Shown: positions 38,362 to 48,978, counted from the stretch's first letter. The stretch is 64,000 nucleotides of DNA from Curtobacterium citreum (GCF_006715175.1 NZ_VFMQ01000001.1:1984001-2048000); one strand, 5' to 3'. Notes: generated by a model from the sequence alone, not told the origin. Program-made: numbers and translations.

Positions 38362-39363
38362 ATGAAGAAGCTCATCAACGATCCGCAGGCCGTCGTCACC
38401 GAGACCGTGCGCGGTTTCGCCCGGGCGCACGCCGACCACGTCGTCCTCGTCGAGGACCCGATCCACCTGCACCGCGCGGACGCTCCCGTCGCCGGCAAGG
38501 TCGGGATCGTGAGCGGCGGCGGCAGCGGGCACGAGCCCCTGCACGCCGGGTTCGTCGGGTACGGCATGCTCGACGCCGCCGTCCCCGGCCCGGTGTTCAC
38601 GAGCCCGACCCCGGACCCGATCGTCGCCGCGACGAAGGCCGTCGACGGGGGAGCCGGGGTGCTCCACATCGTCAAGAACTACACCGGCGACGTGCTCAAC
38701 TTCGAGACCGCCGCCGAGCTCGCCGGCATGGAGGACGTCCGGGTCGAGAGCGTCGTGGTCGACGACGACGTCGCGGTGCAGGACTCGCTCTACACGGCCG
38801 GACGCCGCGGGGTCGCCGGCACGGTCGTCGTCGAGAAGTGCGCGGGTGCCGCCGCCGAGCGGGGCGACGACCTGGACGCCGTGGCCGCCGTCGCGCGGCA
38901 CGTCAACGACGTCACCCGCTCGATGGGACTCGCGCTGTCCTCCGGCACCGTCCCGCACGCGGGGGAGCCGTCCTTCACGCTCGCCGACGACGAGGTCGAG
39001 CTGGGCATCGGCATCCACGGCGAGCCCGGGCGGGAGCGGATCCCCATGGCACCGGCCGACCAGCTCGTCGACCGGGTGCTCGAACCGATCCTCACGGACC
39101 TCGACGCGCCGGCCGGGTCGGACCTGCTCCTGCTCGTCAACGGCATGGGCGGCACGCCGCTCGCCGAGCTCTACATCCTCTACCGCCGCGCGGCCGAGGT
39201 GCTCACGGACCGTGGCCACCACGTCACGCGTAGCTTGGTCGGGGACTACGTCACGTCCCTCGAGATGCAGGGGTTCTCGCTCACCGTCACGGTTCTCGAC
39301 GACGAACTCACCGCCCTCTGGGACGCCCCGGTGGAGACCCCGGCCCTGCGCTGGGGCCGCTGA
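38362..39363 (+). CDS. dhaK: PEP-dependent dihydroxyacetone kinase, substrate-binding subunit DhaK
   Basis: Binds dihydroxyacetone covalently for phosphorylation by DhaL. The 333-residue protein has the [19 protein letters not shown] block, and the substrate-binding histidine His219 in [10 protein letters not shown]. The ATG start is supported by GGAGG 5 nt upstream. First gene of dhaK-dhaL-dhaM. Confidence 0.97.
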   Translation: MKKLINDPQAVVTETVRGFARAHADHVVLVEDPIHLHRADAPVAGKVGIVSGGGSGHEPLHAGFVGYGMLDAAVPGPVFTSPTPDPIVAATKAVDGGAGVLHIVKNYTGDVLNFETAAELAGMEDVRVESVVVDDDVAVQDSLYTAGRRGVAGTVVVEKCAGAAAERGDDLDAVAAVARHVNDVTRSMGLALSSGTVPHAGEPSFTLADDEVELGIGIHGEPGRERIPMAPADQLVDRVLEPILTDLDAPAGSDLLLLVNGMGGTPLAELYILYRRAAEVLTDRGHHVTRSLVGDYVTSLEMQGFSLTVTVLDDELTALWDAPVETPALRWGR

Positions 39364-39393
39364 CACCGCCCACCCTCCAGGAAGGAACACGAA

Positions 39394-40020
39394 TTGGCGC
39401 TCGACACCGCATGGGCCCTCGACTGGGTGCGTCGCACCGCGTCGACCATCGACGACCACCGGGCGGAGCTCGTCACGCTCGACCGTGAGATCGGCGACGG
39501 CGACCACGGCGAGAACCTCGACCGCGGGTTCCGCGCGGTCGTCGAGGCGCTCGACTCCGGCTCCTTCGACTCGCCCGGAGCGGTGTTCAAGGTCGTCGCG
39601 ACGAAGCTCATCTCGACGGTCGGCGGCGCCGCCGGCCCGCTCTTCGGCACCGCGTACCTCAAGGCCGCGCAGGCCGCCGGTGACGCGTCGGAGCTCGACG
39701 CGGACACGCTCGTCGCCGTGCTCACCGCGGCGCGCGACGGGGTCGTGTCGCGCGGCAAGGCCGAGGTCGGCGACAAGACCATGGTCGACGCGTGGACGCC
39801 CGCCGTCGACGCCGCCGCGACCGCCGCGACCGCCGGCGAGGCCCCCGAGCGTGTGCTCGAGGCCGCCGCAGACGCCGCGGCCACCGGTGCCGAGTCGACC
39901 GACCCGCTCGTCGCCCGCAAGGGCCGCGCGAGCTACCTGGGGGAGCGCGCCGTCGGGCACCGCGACCCGGGCGCGCAGTCGACGGCGTACATCCTGCGCG
40001 CGGCGGTGGACGCCGCGTGA
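39394..40020 (+). CDS. dhaL: PEP-dependent dihydroxyacetone kinase, nucleotide-binding subunit DhaL
   Basis: Holds tightly bound ADP that is rephosphorylated by DhaM and passes phosphate to dihydroxyacetone on DhaK. In 208 residues the magnesium/nucleotide site appears as DREIGDGDHG (Asp30, Asp35, Asp37), with the GGAAGPLFGT and KAEVGDKTMVDAW blocks. A TTG start is assigned from AGGAAGGAA upstream and the absence of any in-frame ATG nearby. Its stop overlaps the dhaM GTG. Confidence 0.95.
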   Translation: MALDTAWALDWVRRTASTIDDHRAELVTLDREIGDGDHGENLDRGFRAVVEALDSGSFDSPGAVFKVVATKLISTVGGAAGPLFGTAYLKAAQAAGDASELDADTLVAVLTAARDGVVSRGKAEVGDKTMVDAWTPAVDAAATAATAGEAPERVLEAAADAAATGAESTDPLVARKGRASYLGERAVGHRDPGAQSTAYILRAAVDAA

Positions 40021-40739
40021 CGGTCGGCATCCTGGTCGTCTCGCACAGCGCGGCGATCGCGACCGGCACCGTCGAGCTTGCACGCCAGATGGCCGCCGAC
40101 GTCCCGATGTTCGCGGCCGGCGGGACCGAGGACGGCGGGATCGGGACCTCCTTCGAGGCGATCACCGCAGGGTTCGAGGAGCTCGGCGCGGCCGACGCGG
40201 TCGTCGTCCTCTGCGACCTCGGGTCCGCCTACCTGACGACGGACACCGCGCTCGACTTCCTCGACGACGACGCGCGGGCACGCGTGTTCGTCTCGCAGGC
40301 GCCCCTGGTCGAGGGCACGGTGGCCGCCGCCGTCGCCGCCCAGACGGGCGGCGACGTCGACGCGGTGCTCGCTGCCGCGGCGACCGCCGCAGCCTCCGAG
40401 GCGGAGGCGAGCAGTGCCTCCCGTGCGGACGGCGACCAGCCTGGAGGCGCGGGGCCGGGTGTCGGGGCCGCCAGCGTCGACGACGTGGCCGCGTCCTCGA
40501 CCGTCGAGTTGGTGAACGAGAGCGGCCTGCACGCGCGACCGGCCGCGGAGTTCGTGAAGACCGCCACGAAGCACGAGGCGACCGTCCGCGTGAACGGCGT
40601 GGACGCGAAGAGCCTGCTCGCGATCATGGCGCTCGCCCTGCCGAAGGGCGCGACCGTGACCATCGAGGCGACCGGCGCCGACGCGCAGGACGCCGTCGAC
40701 GCGCTGACCGCGCTGGTCCGGTCCGGCTTCAGCGAGTGA
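40017..40739 (+). CDS. dhaM: DhaM phosphotransferase, EIIA-like domain fused to HPr
   Basis: Feeds phosphate from the PTS to DhaL. The 240-residue protein is a two-domain fusion: an EIIA-mannose-like domain with phosphorylatable His10 (VVSHSA) and GGTEDGGIGTS, then an HPr domain with His172 in SGLHARPAAEFV. The Enzyme I-like third domain of E. coli DhaM is absent. The linker (about residues 130-158) is Ala/Ser/Gly-rich, and its DNA contains both arms of palindromic repeat A. GTG start overlapping dhaL. Confidence 0.95.
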   Translation: MTVGILVVSHSAAIATGTVELARQMAADVPMFAAGGTEDGGIGTSFEAITAGFEELGAADAVVVLCDLGSAYLTTDTALDFLDDDARARVFVSQAPLVEGTVAAAVAAQTGGDVDAVLAAAATAAASEAEASSASRADGDQPGGAGPGVGAASVDDVAASSTVELVNESGLHARPAAEFVKTATKHEATVRVNGVDAKSLLAIMALALPKGATVTIEATGADAQDAVDALTALVRSGFSE

Positions 40740-40754
40740 CCGCACGCTGACCGT

Positions 40755-40791
40755 CCCGCGTCCGTCCGCGCACGCGCCGGACGGACGCGGG
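40755..40791. terminator. Bidirectional terminator between dhaM and tetR
   Basis: Two exact 14-nt arms (CCCGCGTCCGTCCG / CGGACGGACGCGGG) with a 9-nt loop fill the gap between the convergent genes. Confidence 0.8.
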
Positions 40792-40792
40792 G

Positions 40793-41410
40793 TCAACCGG
40801 TGACCGAGACGGTCCCGGCGAGGTCGATGTCCGACGGCCCGCCGGTCACCCCGGCGTCGGCGAGGAGCGTCGCGCCGAACACCGCGCTCCAGAACGTCCG
40901 GGCGTCCCGGGCGACGCCGTTCGGGCTCCGCCAGCCGTGCTCGGTGACGACCCGGTCGAGGTACCGCTCGGACTGCCGGAAGAGCAGGGCGAGCAGCAGC
41001 CGCACGCGCTCGCGCAGCGCCGGGTCGCCGCCGGTGGTCGCGAGGGCGCGGACGACGAGCGGGGTGGACGGCATGGCGAGGGCCGTGCGGGCGAGGACGC
41101 TGCGGAATCCCTCCGGCGTGCGGGAGCGGCGTCCGGCGGCCTGCAACCGCGATGTGTCACGGAGGAACAGTGTGAAGGCGGCGTCGAGGACGAGCCGGTC
41201 CTTCGACCCGTAGTGGTGCGTGATCTGGTTCGGGTAGACGCCCGCGGCGCGGGCGATCTCGCTGACGGTGACGGGTGCGGTGGTCGCCGGGTCCTCGTCC
41301 GTCGCCGCGTTGGCTGCCTGGACGTCGCGGAGCAGCGCCGCGGTCGCCTCGAGGATGCGTGCGCGGGTCGCCGCGCCGCGCGCGGTGCCGCCGTCCGTCG
41401 TGGTTGCCAC
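40793..41410 (-). CDS. TetR family transcriptional regulator
   Basis: A 205-residue TetR-type repressor. The N-terminal helix-turn-helix is seen as VTVSEIARAAGVYPNQITHHYGSKDRLVLDAA, read as the usual A-G-V...Y-x-H-F/Y-G-x-K pattern; the ligand-binding part has no recognisable signature. A 20-residue insert (AANAATDEDPATTAP) interrupts the usual spacing between helix 1 and the HTH. It is divergent from a ketosynthase gene across duplicated operators, so it very likely controls that gene and itself. GTG start, leaderless layout. Confidence 0.9.
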   Translation of the reverse strand: MATTTDGGTARGAATRARILEATAALLRDVQAANAATDEDPATTAPVTVSEIARAAGVYPNQITHHYGSKDRLVLDAAFTLFLRDTSRLQAAGRRSRTPEGFRSVLARTALAMPSTPLVVRALATTGGDPALRERVRLLLALLFRQSERYLDRVVTEHGWRSPNGVARDARTFWSAVFGATLLADAGVTGGPSDIDLAGTVSVTG

Positions 41411-41416
41411 GTTCCG

Positions 41417-41422
41417 ATTGTA
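41417..41422 (-). promoter_or_regulatory. -10 box of tetR (leaderless layout)
   Basis: TACAAT on the minus strand ends 6 nt before the tetR GTG and lies within operator O1, consistent with autoregulation. Confidence 0.55.
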
Positions 41423-41432
41423 CGTGGTACAA
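41418..41432. promoter_or_regulatory. TetR operator O1
   Basis: Palindrome TTGTAC-GTG-GTACAA, exact in both arms. It overlaps the tetR -10 box and a TACAAC box facing the ketosynthase gene. Confidence 0.8.
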
Positions 41433-41438
41433 CTCCAC

Positions 41439-41453
41439 TTGTCTGCTGTACAA
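41439..41453. promoter_or_regulatory. TetR operator O2
   Basis: TTGTCT-GCT-GTACAA, a one-arm-degenerate copy of O1 with centre-to-centre distance 21 bp (two helical turns). It covers the predicted transcription start of the ketosynthase gene. Confidence 0.7.
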
Positions 41454-41466
41454 GAAGGAGTTCCCC

Positions 41467-42687
41467 GTGCACCTCTCCGTCTCCGGCCTCGGCGCCGTCT
41501 CCCCGTTCGGTCACGGCGTCGACCCGCTCTGGGACGCCGTCGTCGGCGGACGGTCCGGCGTCACGCGGCTCGACCGCGACGGCGGGTTGTGGGACGCCGT
41601 GCCGATCCGGATCGGGGCCCCGGCGGCGCTCGACGCCGACGCCGCACTCGGCCGCGTCCGCGCGAACCGGCTCGACCGGAGCCAGCAGCTCGCGCTCGTG
41701 GCGGCCGCCGAGGCCTGGGCGGACGCCGGCTCACCGGAGGTCGACGGCGACCGGTTGGCCGTCGTCGTCGGGACCGGCATCGGGGGAGTGGAGACCCTGC
41801 TCGACGCCCACGACGTGCTCGGGACGGGTGGGGCGCGTCGGGTGTCACCCCGGACGGTGCCGATGCTCATGGCGAACGCCGCCGCCGCGCAGATCAGCAT
41901 CGAGCGCGGGGCCCGCGGCGGCGCGTACACGACGGTGTCGGCGTGCGCGTCCGGTGCCGAAGCGATCGCGGTCGCCGCACGGCTCATCGTGACGGGGGAG
42001 GCCGACGTCGTGATCGCCGGAGGGACCGAGGCCGCGGTGACACCGGTCACGATGGCGTCCTTCGCGCAGTCGCAGGCGCTCGCGAAGCCCGGCGACGACG
42101 ACCCGGCGACGCTGTCCCGCCCGTTCGACGTCGACCGGCGCGGGTTCGTGCTCGGCGAGGGCGCCGGGTTCGTCGTCCTGGAACGGGCCGAGCACGCCGC
42201 CGGCAGACGGCACCGGTCCCGGGCGGTCCTGGCCGGCTGGGGCGTCACTTCGGACGCGCACCACGTCACCGCACCGCTCGCGGACGGCAGCGAGCAGGAG
42301 CGCGCGATGACCGCGGCGATCCGGATGGCCGGACTGACGGGCGCGGACGTCGACCACGTCAACGCGCACGCGACGAGCACACCAGTCGGGGACGTCGGCG
42401 AGGCGGCTGCGATCCGGCGGGCAGTGGGGGAGCACGCCCTCGTCACGGCGCCGAAGGGGGCGATCGGGCACATGTTCGGTGCGGCCGGGGCGGTCGAGAC
42501 GATCCTGACCGTGCGGGCCCTGGAGACCGGGACGGTGCCGCCGACGCGCAACCTCGAGCACCTCGACCCGGCGGTCGAGCTCGACGTCGTGGCGGAGGCT
42601 GCGCGGCGGGCGCCGCTGCGGGCGGCGCTCAACAACTCGTTCGGGTTCGGCGGGCAGAACGCGTCGCTGGTACTGACGGCGGCGTGA
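41467..42687 (+). CDS. Stand-alone beta-ketoacyl-ACP synthase (FabF/KAS II-like)
   Basis: A 406-residue thiolase-fold ketosynthase. The complete KAS II triad is present: Cys160 (VSACASGAEA), His301 (NAHATSTPVGD) and His335 (IGHMFGAAG), with Lys330. It is not in a fab operon and has no ACP, ketoreductase or dehydratase gene nearby; instead it is divergent from a TetR regulator. This suggests an inducible or specialised condensing enzyme rather than the housekeeping FabF. The GTG start follows AAGGAG at 6 nt. The short N-terminus (HLSVSGLGAVSPFGHG) is normal. Confidence 0.9.
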   Translation: MHLSVSGLGAVSPFGHGVDPLWDAVVGGRSGVTRLDRDGGLWDAVPIRIGAPAALDADAALGRVRANRLDRSQQLALVAAAEAWADAGSPEVDGDRLAVVVGTGIGGVETLLDAHDVLGTGGARRVSPRTVPMLMANAAAAQISIERGARGGAYTTVSACASGAEAIAVAARLIVTGEADVVIAGGTEAAVTPVTMASFAQSQALAKPGDDDPATLSRPFDVDRRGFVLGEGAGFVVLERAEHAAGRRHRSRAVLAGWGVTSDAHHVTAPLADGSEQERAMTAAIRMAGLTGADVDHVNAHATSTPVGDVGEAAAIRRAVGEHALVTAPKGAIGHMFGAAGAVETILTVRALETGTVPPTRNLEHLDPAVELDVVAEAARRAPLRAALNNSFGFGGQNASLVLTAA

Positions 42688-42774
42688 CCGCGGCGCGGTG
42701 GGGCGTCCGACCGTCCGGCGGTCCGTCTGTCCGTCCGTCCGTGTGTCGGTCTGCCCTTCTGTCAGGATGAGCGC

Positions 42775-43812
42775 GTGCGCGCAGTCCAGTACGAGCAGTT
42801 CGGTACCCGCCCCGTCATCGTCGACCTGCCGACGCCGACCCCGCCCTCCGACGGCGTCGTCGTCCGCGTCGCGGCGACCGGCGTCTGCCGGAGCGACTGG
42901 CACGCCTGGAAGGGCCACGACGACTCGGTCCGGCTCCCGCACGTGCCGGGTCACGAGTTCGCCGGCGTCGTCGACGCGGTCGGCCCCGGGGTCACCCGCT
43001 TCACCGTCGGCCAGCGCGTCACGGCACCGTTCGTCTTCGCGTGCGGCACGTGCGACCAGTGCCGTGACGGCGCCACCCAGGTCTGCACGCGCCAGGAGCA
43101 GCCCGGGTTCACGCTGCCCGGCTCCTACGCCGAGGCCGTCGTCGTCCCGCACGCCGACGTCAACCTCGTGGCGCTGCCCGACGAGGTCGGGTTCGCCGAG
43201 GCCGCCGGGCTCGGCTGCCGGTTCGGCACGGCGTACCACGCCCTGCACACCCGCGGACGCGTCGCTGCAGGGGAGTGGGTCGTCGTCTTCGGCTGCGGCG
43301 GGGTGGGGATCTCGACGGTCATCGTCGCCCTCGGGGCTGGTGCGCGGGTCGTCGCGGTGGACGTCTCGGCCGCTGCACTCGAGCGTGCGGCCGGACTCGG
43401 GGCCGCCACGGTCACGATGGGCGACGGCGCGGTCCGGACGGTCCGGGAGCTCACGAGTGGCGGCGCGCACGTGTCCGTCGACGCGTACGGCAGCCGTGCG
43501 ACCTCGGTCGCCGCGGTGGCCTCGCTCCGGCCGCGGGGGCGACACGTGCAGGTCGGCCTGCTGCTCGACGACGAGGCGATCCCGGCGATCCCGATGGGCC
43601 GCGTGATCGGTGACGAACTGGAGCTGCTCGGCAGCCACGGGATCGCGGTCGGCGAGTACGTCGCGATGCTCGAGGAGGTCGTCGCCGGGCGACTCCGGCC
43701 GGCGGAGTCGATCGGCCGGACGGTCGGGTTCGCGGACCTGCCGGACGAGCTCGTCGCGATGGACGGGCCGCCGACGTCTGCGGGCATGACCGTCGCGGTC
43801 TTCGAGCGGTAG
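42775..43812 (+). CDS. Zinc-dependent alcohol dehydrogenase (medium-chain)
   Basis: A 345-residue MDR enzyme. The catalytic zinc region has GVCRSDWHAWKGHD and GHEFAGVV; the structural zinc loop has CGTCDQCRDGATQVC with all four cysteines; the nucleotide fold has GCGGVGIS. The Asp after the second strand (VVAVDVS) favours NAD over NADP. Substrate is unknown. It follows the ketosynthase gene by 87 nt, in a gap with a short GTCC-type tandem stretch, so co-transcription is possible but not shown. Confidence 0.9.
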   Translation: MRAVQYEQFGTRPVIVDLPTPTPPSDGVVVRVAATGVCRSDWHAWKGHDDSVRLPHVPGHEFAGVVDAVGPGVTRFTVGQRVTAPFVFACGTCDQCRDGATQVCTRQEQPGFTLPGSYAEAVVVPHADVNLVALPDEVGFAEAAGLGCRFGTAYHALHTRGRVAAGEWVVVFGCGGVGISTVIVALGAGARVVAVDVSAAALERAAGLGAATVTMGDGAVRTVRELTSGGAHVSVDAYGSRATSVAAVASLRPRGRHVQVGLLLDDEAIPAIPMGRVIGDELELLGSHGIAVGEYVAMLEEVVAGRLRPAESIGRTVGFADLPDELVAMDGPPTSAGMTVAVFER

Positions 43813-43863
43813 GGCAGCGGCGACAGCCCACCCTCGGACCATGCCGCGTCGACCTGAGTTGAC

Positions 43864-43877
43864 ATAATATGCATTAT
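43864..43877. promoter_or_regulatory. Orphan A/T-rich inverted repeat
   Basis: ATAAT-ATGC-ATTAT, overlapping a TTGACA. The base composition is far from the surrounding DNA and resembles a MarR/PadR operator, yet no gene starts on either side. Confidence 0.4.
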
Positions 43878-43916
43878 CGGCGCTTGCTCGCGGCGTGGTC
43901 CGTTCGACTCCAGGAT

Positions 43917-43959
43917 GCAGGACACGCCACCCACGGTCACCGTGGGCGGCGTGTCCTGC
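43917..43959. terminator. Hairpin terminator between convergent genes
   Basis: GCAGGACACGCC pairs exactly with GGCGTGTCCTGC, extended inwards by CCCACGGT/ACCGTGGG. It separates the dehydrogenase gene from the small acidic protein gene. Confidence 0.8.
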
Positions 43960-43966
43960 GTCGTCG

Positions 43967-44131
43967 TCAGTGCTCGGGCGTCTCGTCGCCCGTGGGCACG
44001 TCCTCGCTGTCGATCTCGAGCGCGGCCTGCTCCTCGCCGTGCTCCTCGAGGTCCGAGCGGTCCGTGTCGGGCTGCTCGGGTGCCTCTGCCTGCGTGGTCT
44101 CTTCTGCCGGGTCCGGCTGGCTGTACGTCAT
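43967..44131 (-). CDS. Small acidic protein, hypothetical
   Basis: A 54-residue protein made mostly of Glu, Asp, Gln, Pro and Thr, ending DVPTGDETPEH, with no hydrophobic segment. Short acidic proteins of this kind are common in Actinobacteria and usually lack a known function. ATG chosen because the upstream frame is Arg/Ala low complexity. A terminator follows directly, supporting a real transcript. Confidence 0.5.
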   Translation of the reverse strand: MTYSQPDPAEETTQAEAPEQPDTDRSDLEEHGEEQAALEIDSEDVPTGDETPEH

Positions 44132-44209
44132 GCGGCGCACGCTACTCGTCGCGGCCTGGCGGGGTCCCGCGGGTGCGGTCGCGCAGTGCGCAGCCCGGCC
44201 ACGGACGGG

Positions 44210-44247
44210 ACGGGAGGCACGTGGCGACGCCGCCACGTGCCTCCCGT
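44210..44247. repeat. Palindromic repeat A, copy 2
   Basis: A perfect 17-bp hairpin with a 4-nt loop, arm ACGGGAGGCACGTGGCG. It lies 13 nt past the stop of the DUF4190 gene, where it would terminate that transcript. Confidence 0.8.
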
Positions 44248-44259
44248 TCGGAGTCGTCG

Positions 44260-44568
44260 TCAGTTGTTGAGCATCTGTGTCGCGAGCACGGCACCGAGGA
44301 TCATGAAGATGATCGCGACGACGATCGCGATGGCGCTGAGGACGATGCCCGCGAGCACCATGCCACGGCTGAGGCCGCGGCGACGGGCGATGATGCCGAG
44401 CACCAGGCCCACGATGCCGGCGACGAGGCCGACGATCGAGACCAGGAACGCGAAGACGACGCCGACGATGCCGAGGACCAGCGAGCCGACGGCGAGGCCG
44501 TTGCCGCCGCTGCGGACCGGGGCTCCACCGGGGGCGTTCGGGGCCGGCGGGTAACCGTTCGTGGACAT
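44260..44568 (-). CDS. DUF4190 domain membrane protein
   Basis: A 102-residue protein with a Pro/Gly/Asn-rich N-terminus and two hydrophobic helices separated by a short basic loop (IIARRRGLSRG), the usual DUF4190 pattern (GLAVGSLVLGIVG...GLVLGIIARRR). Function unknown. ATG follows AAGGAG at 6 nt. Confidence 0.85.
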   Translation of the reverse strand: MSTNGYPPAPNAPGGAPVRSGGNGLAVGSLVLGIVGVVFAFLVSIVGLVAGIVGLVLGIIARRRGLSRGMVLAGIVLSAIAIVVAIIFMILGAVLATQMLNN

Positions 44569-44682
44569 GGGAGCTCCTTGGATCAGGGGCCGGTGGTGCG
44601 GGCGCACCCGGCCGTCACCGCACACGGTATGCGTTCCGTGCGCGTTCGGTTCAGGTTGCCCGTGCGTTCGCTGCCGGTTGCT

Positions 44683-47067
<2,385 letters not shown>

Positions 47068-47107
47068 GCGACGACGGTAGCGGTCCGGCGGGCGCCGGGA
47101 CAGCCCC

Positions 47108-47563
47108 TCAGCGGCGGCTGTGGAGACGGACGAGGCCCGGGAGCTCGGCCGGTTCGAACGGCTCGTCGGTGGCGTCCAGCTCGTCGGCCGTCCACCACCG
47201 CGCGTCGAGGATGTCGACCTGCTCGTCCTCGGTCCACCCGGCGTCGGACAGGGTGAAACCCGGCGTGCGCACGACGTAGAACTCGCTGTGGCCGCGGTCG
47301 TGGTCGGCGAGGTCCCACTCGACGGTGAAGTCCCAGGTCCACACGGGCTCACCCGGGTCGTCGACGACGATGCCGGTCTCCTCGCGCAGCTCGCGCACCG
47401 CGGCGTCCCGGTGCGACTCCCCCGGGTCGACGCCGCCGGCCGGCGTGATCCAGCGGTGCGCGCCGTCGGACGACGGCGACCGCGTGTCCATCAGGAACAC
47501 GCGGTCGTCCGGGTCGAGCAGGATGATCCGGGAGGTGCGGCGCAGGCCGGGCTTGGCGGTCAC
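47108..47563 (-). CDS. Nudix hydrolase
   Basis: A 151-residue Nudix protein. The 23-residue Nudix box is complete (GGVDPGESHRDAAVRELREETGI read as GX5EX7REUXEEXGU). Substrate cannot be assigned; this type often cleaves nucleoside diphosphate derivatives. GTG start. It lies 40 nt upstream of the UvrA-like gene on the same strand and 10 nt past the SDR gene, so all three may be one transcript. Confidence 0.9.
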   Translation of the reverse strand: MTAKPGLRRTSRIILLDPDDRVFLMDTRSPSSDGAHRWITPAGGVDPGESHRDAAVRELREETGIVVDDPGEPVWTWDFTVEWDLADHDRGHSEFYVVRTPGFTLSDAGWTEDEQVDILDARWWTADELDATDEPFEPAELPGLVRLHSRR

Positions 47564-47573
47564 CCGGACGACG

Positions 47574-48335
47574 TTACTGCGTGAAGCCGCTGACGTCGCC
47601 GACGAGCTTGGTGTGGTCGGCGGGGATCGGCTCGACGGCGGCGAGGGCGATCTCGGCCGCGAACTCGGAGACGCTGTAGAGCTTCCCGACCTCCTGCCGA
47701 CGACCCTCGATCGCGCCCGGGTTCAGGCGGTTGAGGAGCGTCGCGGTGATGGTGCCCTCGATCATGTCGCCGGAGACGACGACGAACTCGATGCCGGCGG
47801 CGTCGAGCTGCGGGATCAGCTCACGGAGCGCGAGCTCCCCCGCTCGCTTGCTCTTCGCGACGGGGACGTACTCGTCCATCGTCTCGGCGGTCTCGACGAA
47901 GTGGGCCTGGTGGCTCGTGACGAAGACGACGCGCGAGCCGGCCGGCATGTGCGGCACGGCGGTCTGCAGCATGTCGACCTGCGCGTCGCGGTTCAGGCGG
48001 AGCGCGTAGTCCTCGCCCAGGTCGGCCTCCATGCCGCCGGAGGCGTTCAGGACGAGGAGGTCGATGCCGCCCCACTCCGACACGACCGTGTCGACCATCG
48101 CCTGCACGGAGTCGTGGTCGGTCAGGTCCGCGGCGACGGCGAGGGCCGAACCACCCGCGGTGACGACCTTCTCGGCGATCTGCTCGGCACGACGTGCCTT
48201 GTTGCGGTAGTTGACGACGACCTTCGCGCCGGCCTCCGCCAGGTAGCCGACGGTGTCGGCGCCGATGCCGCGCGAGGACCCGGTGACGAGGGCGCGCTTG
48301 TCGGCGAGGGATCCGGGGGCGAGGGGGTTCGTCAC
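47574..48335 (-). CDS. Short-chain dehydrogenase/reductase
   Basis: A 253-residue SDR with cofactor-binding TGSSRGIG and LVLNASGG (in place of NNAG). At the active site, the usual Tyr-x-x-x-Lys appears as EYVPVAKSKRAGE, that is Tyr with Lys at +5 rather than +4, so the canonical catalytic spacing is altered. It may act on an unusual substrate or be a non-standard member. GTG start with AGGAGA upstream. Confidence 0.85.
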   Translation of the reverse strand: MTNPLAPGSLADKRALVTGSSRGIGADTVGYLAEAGAKVVVNYRNKARRAEQIAEKVVTAGGSALAVAADLTDHDSVQAMVDTVVSEWGGIDLLVLNASGGMEADLGEDYALRLNRDAQVDMLQTAVPHMPAGSRVVFVTSHQAHFVETAETMDEYVPVAKSKRAGELALRELIPQLDAAGIEFVVVSGDMIEGTITATLLNRLNPGAIEGRRQEVGKLYSVSEFAAEIALAAVEPIPADHTKLVGDVSGFTQ

Positions 48336-48507
48336 AGTGTTCTCCTGGTCGCGTATTCCGGCCGGTCGGCCGCCGACGAGCCTACCAACCGGTCCCGGCC
48401 GCGCCGCCCGCGCTCGTCCCCGGGTCAGGGGCGGACGGTAGGTTGGAGGGAAGTACCGGCAGTCGCGACGCTGCACGCCGGCGTGCGCGACGAGGGAGGG
48501 AGTCCGC

Positions 48508-48978
48508 GTGAACACCGACTGGATCCAGACCATCGTCTGGATCGGACTGACACTGCTGCTCGGGGTGGTCGAGATCTTCACCCTCGACTTCATCTTCCTG
48601 ATGCTCGCGGCGGGGGCGGCCGGGGGGTTGATCGCGGCGCTGCTCGGCGCACCGTGGTGGCTCGCGGCCATCGTCGCCGCCGGCGTCGCGCTGCTGCTGC
48701 TCTCGCTCGTCCGCCCGCGGCTCCTCGCGGCCCTGGGCCGGAGCGCCGATCCGCACCGCACCAACATCGAGGGATTGATCGGCCTGCGCGGCACGGTCGC
48801 CGTCGCGTTCACGTCATCGACGCCGGGCCAGGTCCGGCTCGCGAACGGCGAGACGTGGAGCGCCCAGCTCGCCGCCGACTCCCCCGAGCGCACACCACCG
48901 CTCGGCGCCCCCGTGGTCGTCGAGTCGATCGAGGGGTCGACCGCGGTCGTCCGCCTCGGAGAAAGGGCCACCTCGTGA
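48508..48978 (+). CDS. NfeD family membrane protein
   Basis: A 156-residue short NfeD: two to three hydrophobic helices (about residues 10-70) followed by a cytoplasmic OB-fold domain (from IEGLIGLRGTV). Such proteins accompany SPFH proteins and influence membrane microdomains. GTG start. It overlaps the SPFH gene by 4 nt, the standard NfeD-SPFH pair. Confidence 0.9.
   Translation: MNTDWIQTIVWIGLTLLLGVVEIFTLDFIFLMLAAGAAGGLIAALLGAPWWLAAIVAAGVALLLLSLVRPRLLAALGRSADPHRTNIEGLIGLRGTVAVAFTSSTPGQVRLANGETWSAQLAADSPERTPPLGAPVVVESIEGSTAVVRLGERATS

Noticed and set aside
42725..42760. GTCC/GTCT tandem stretch before the zinc dehydrogenase
   Set aside because: Short and irregular; it looks like simple-sequence drift, not a phase-variable tract or a CRISPR-like array.
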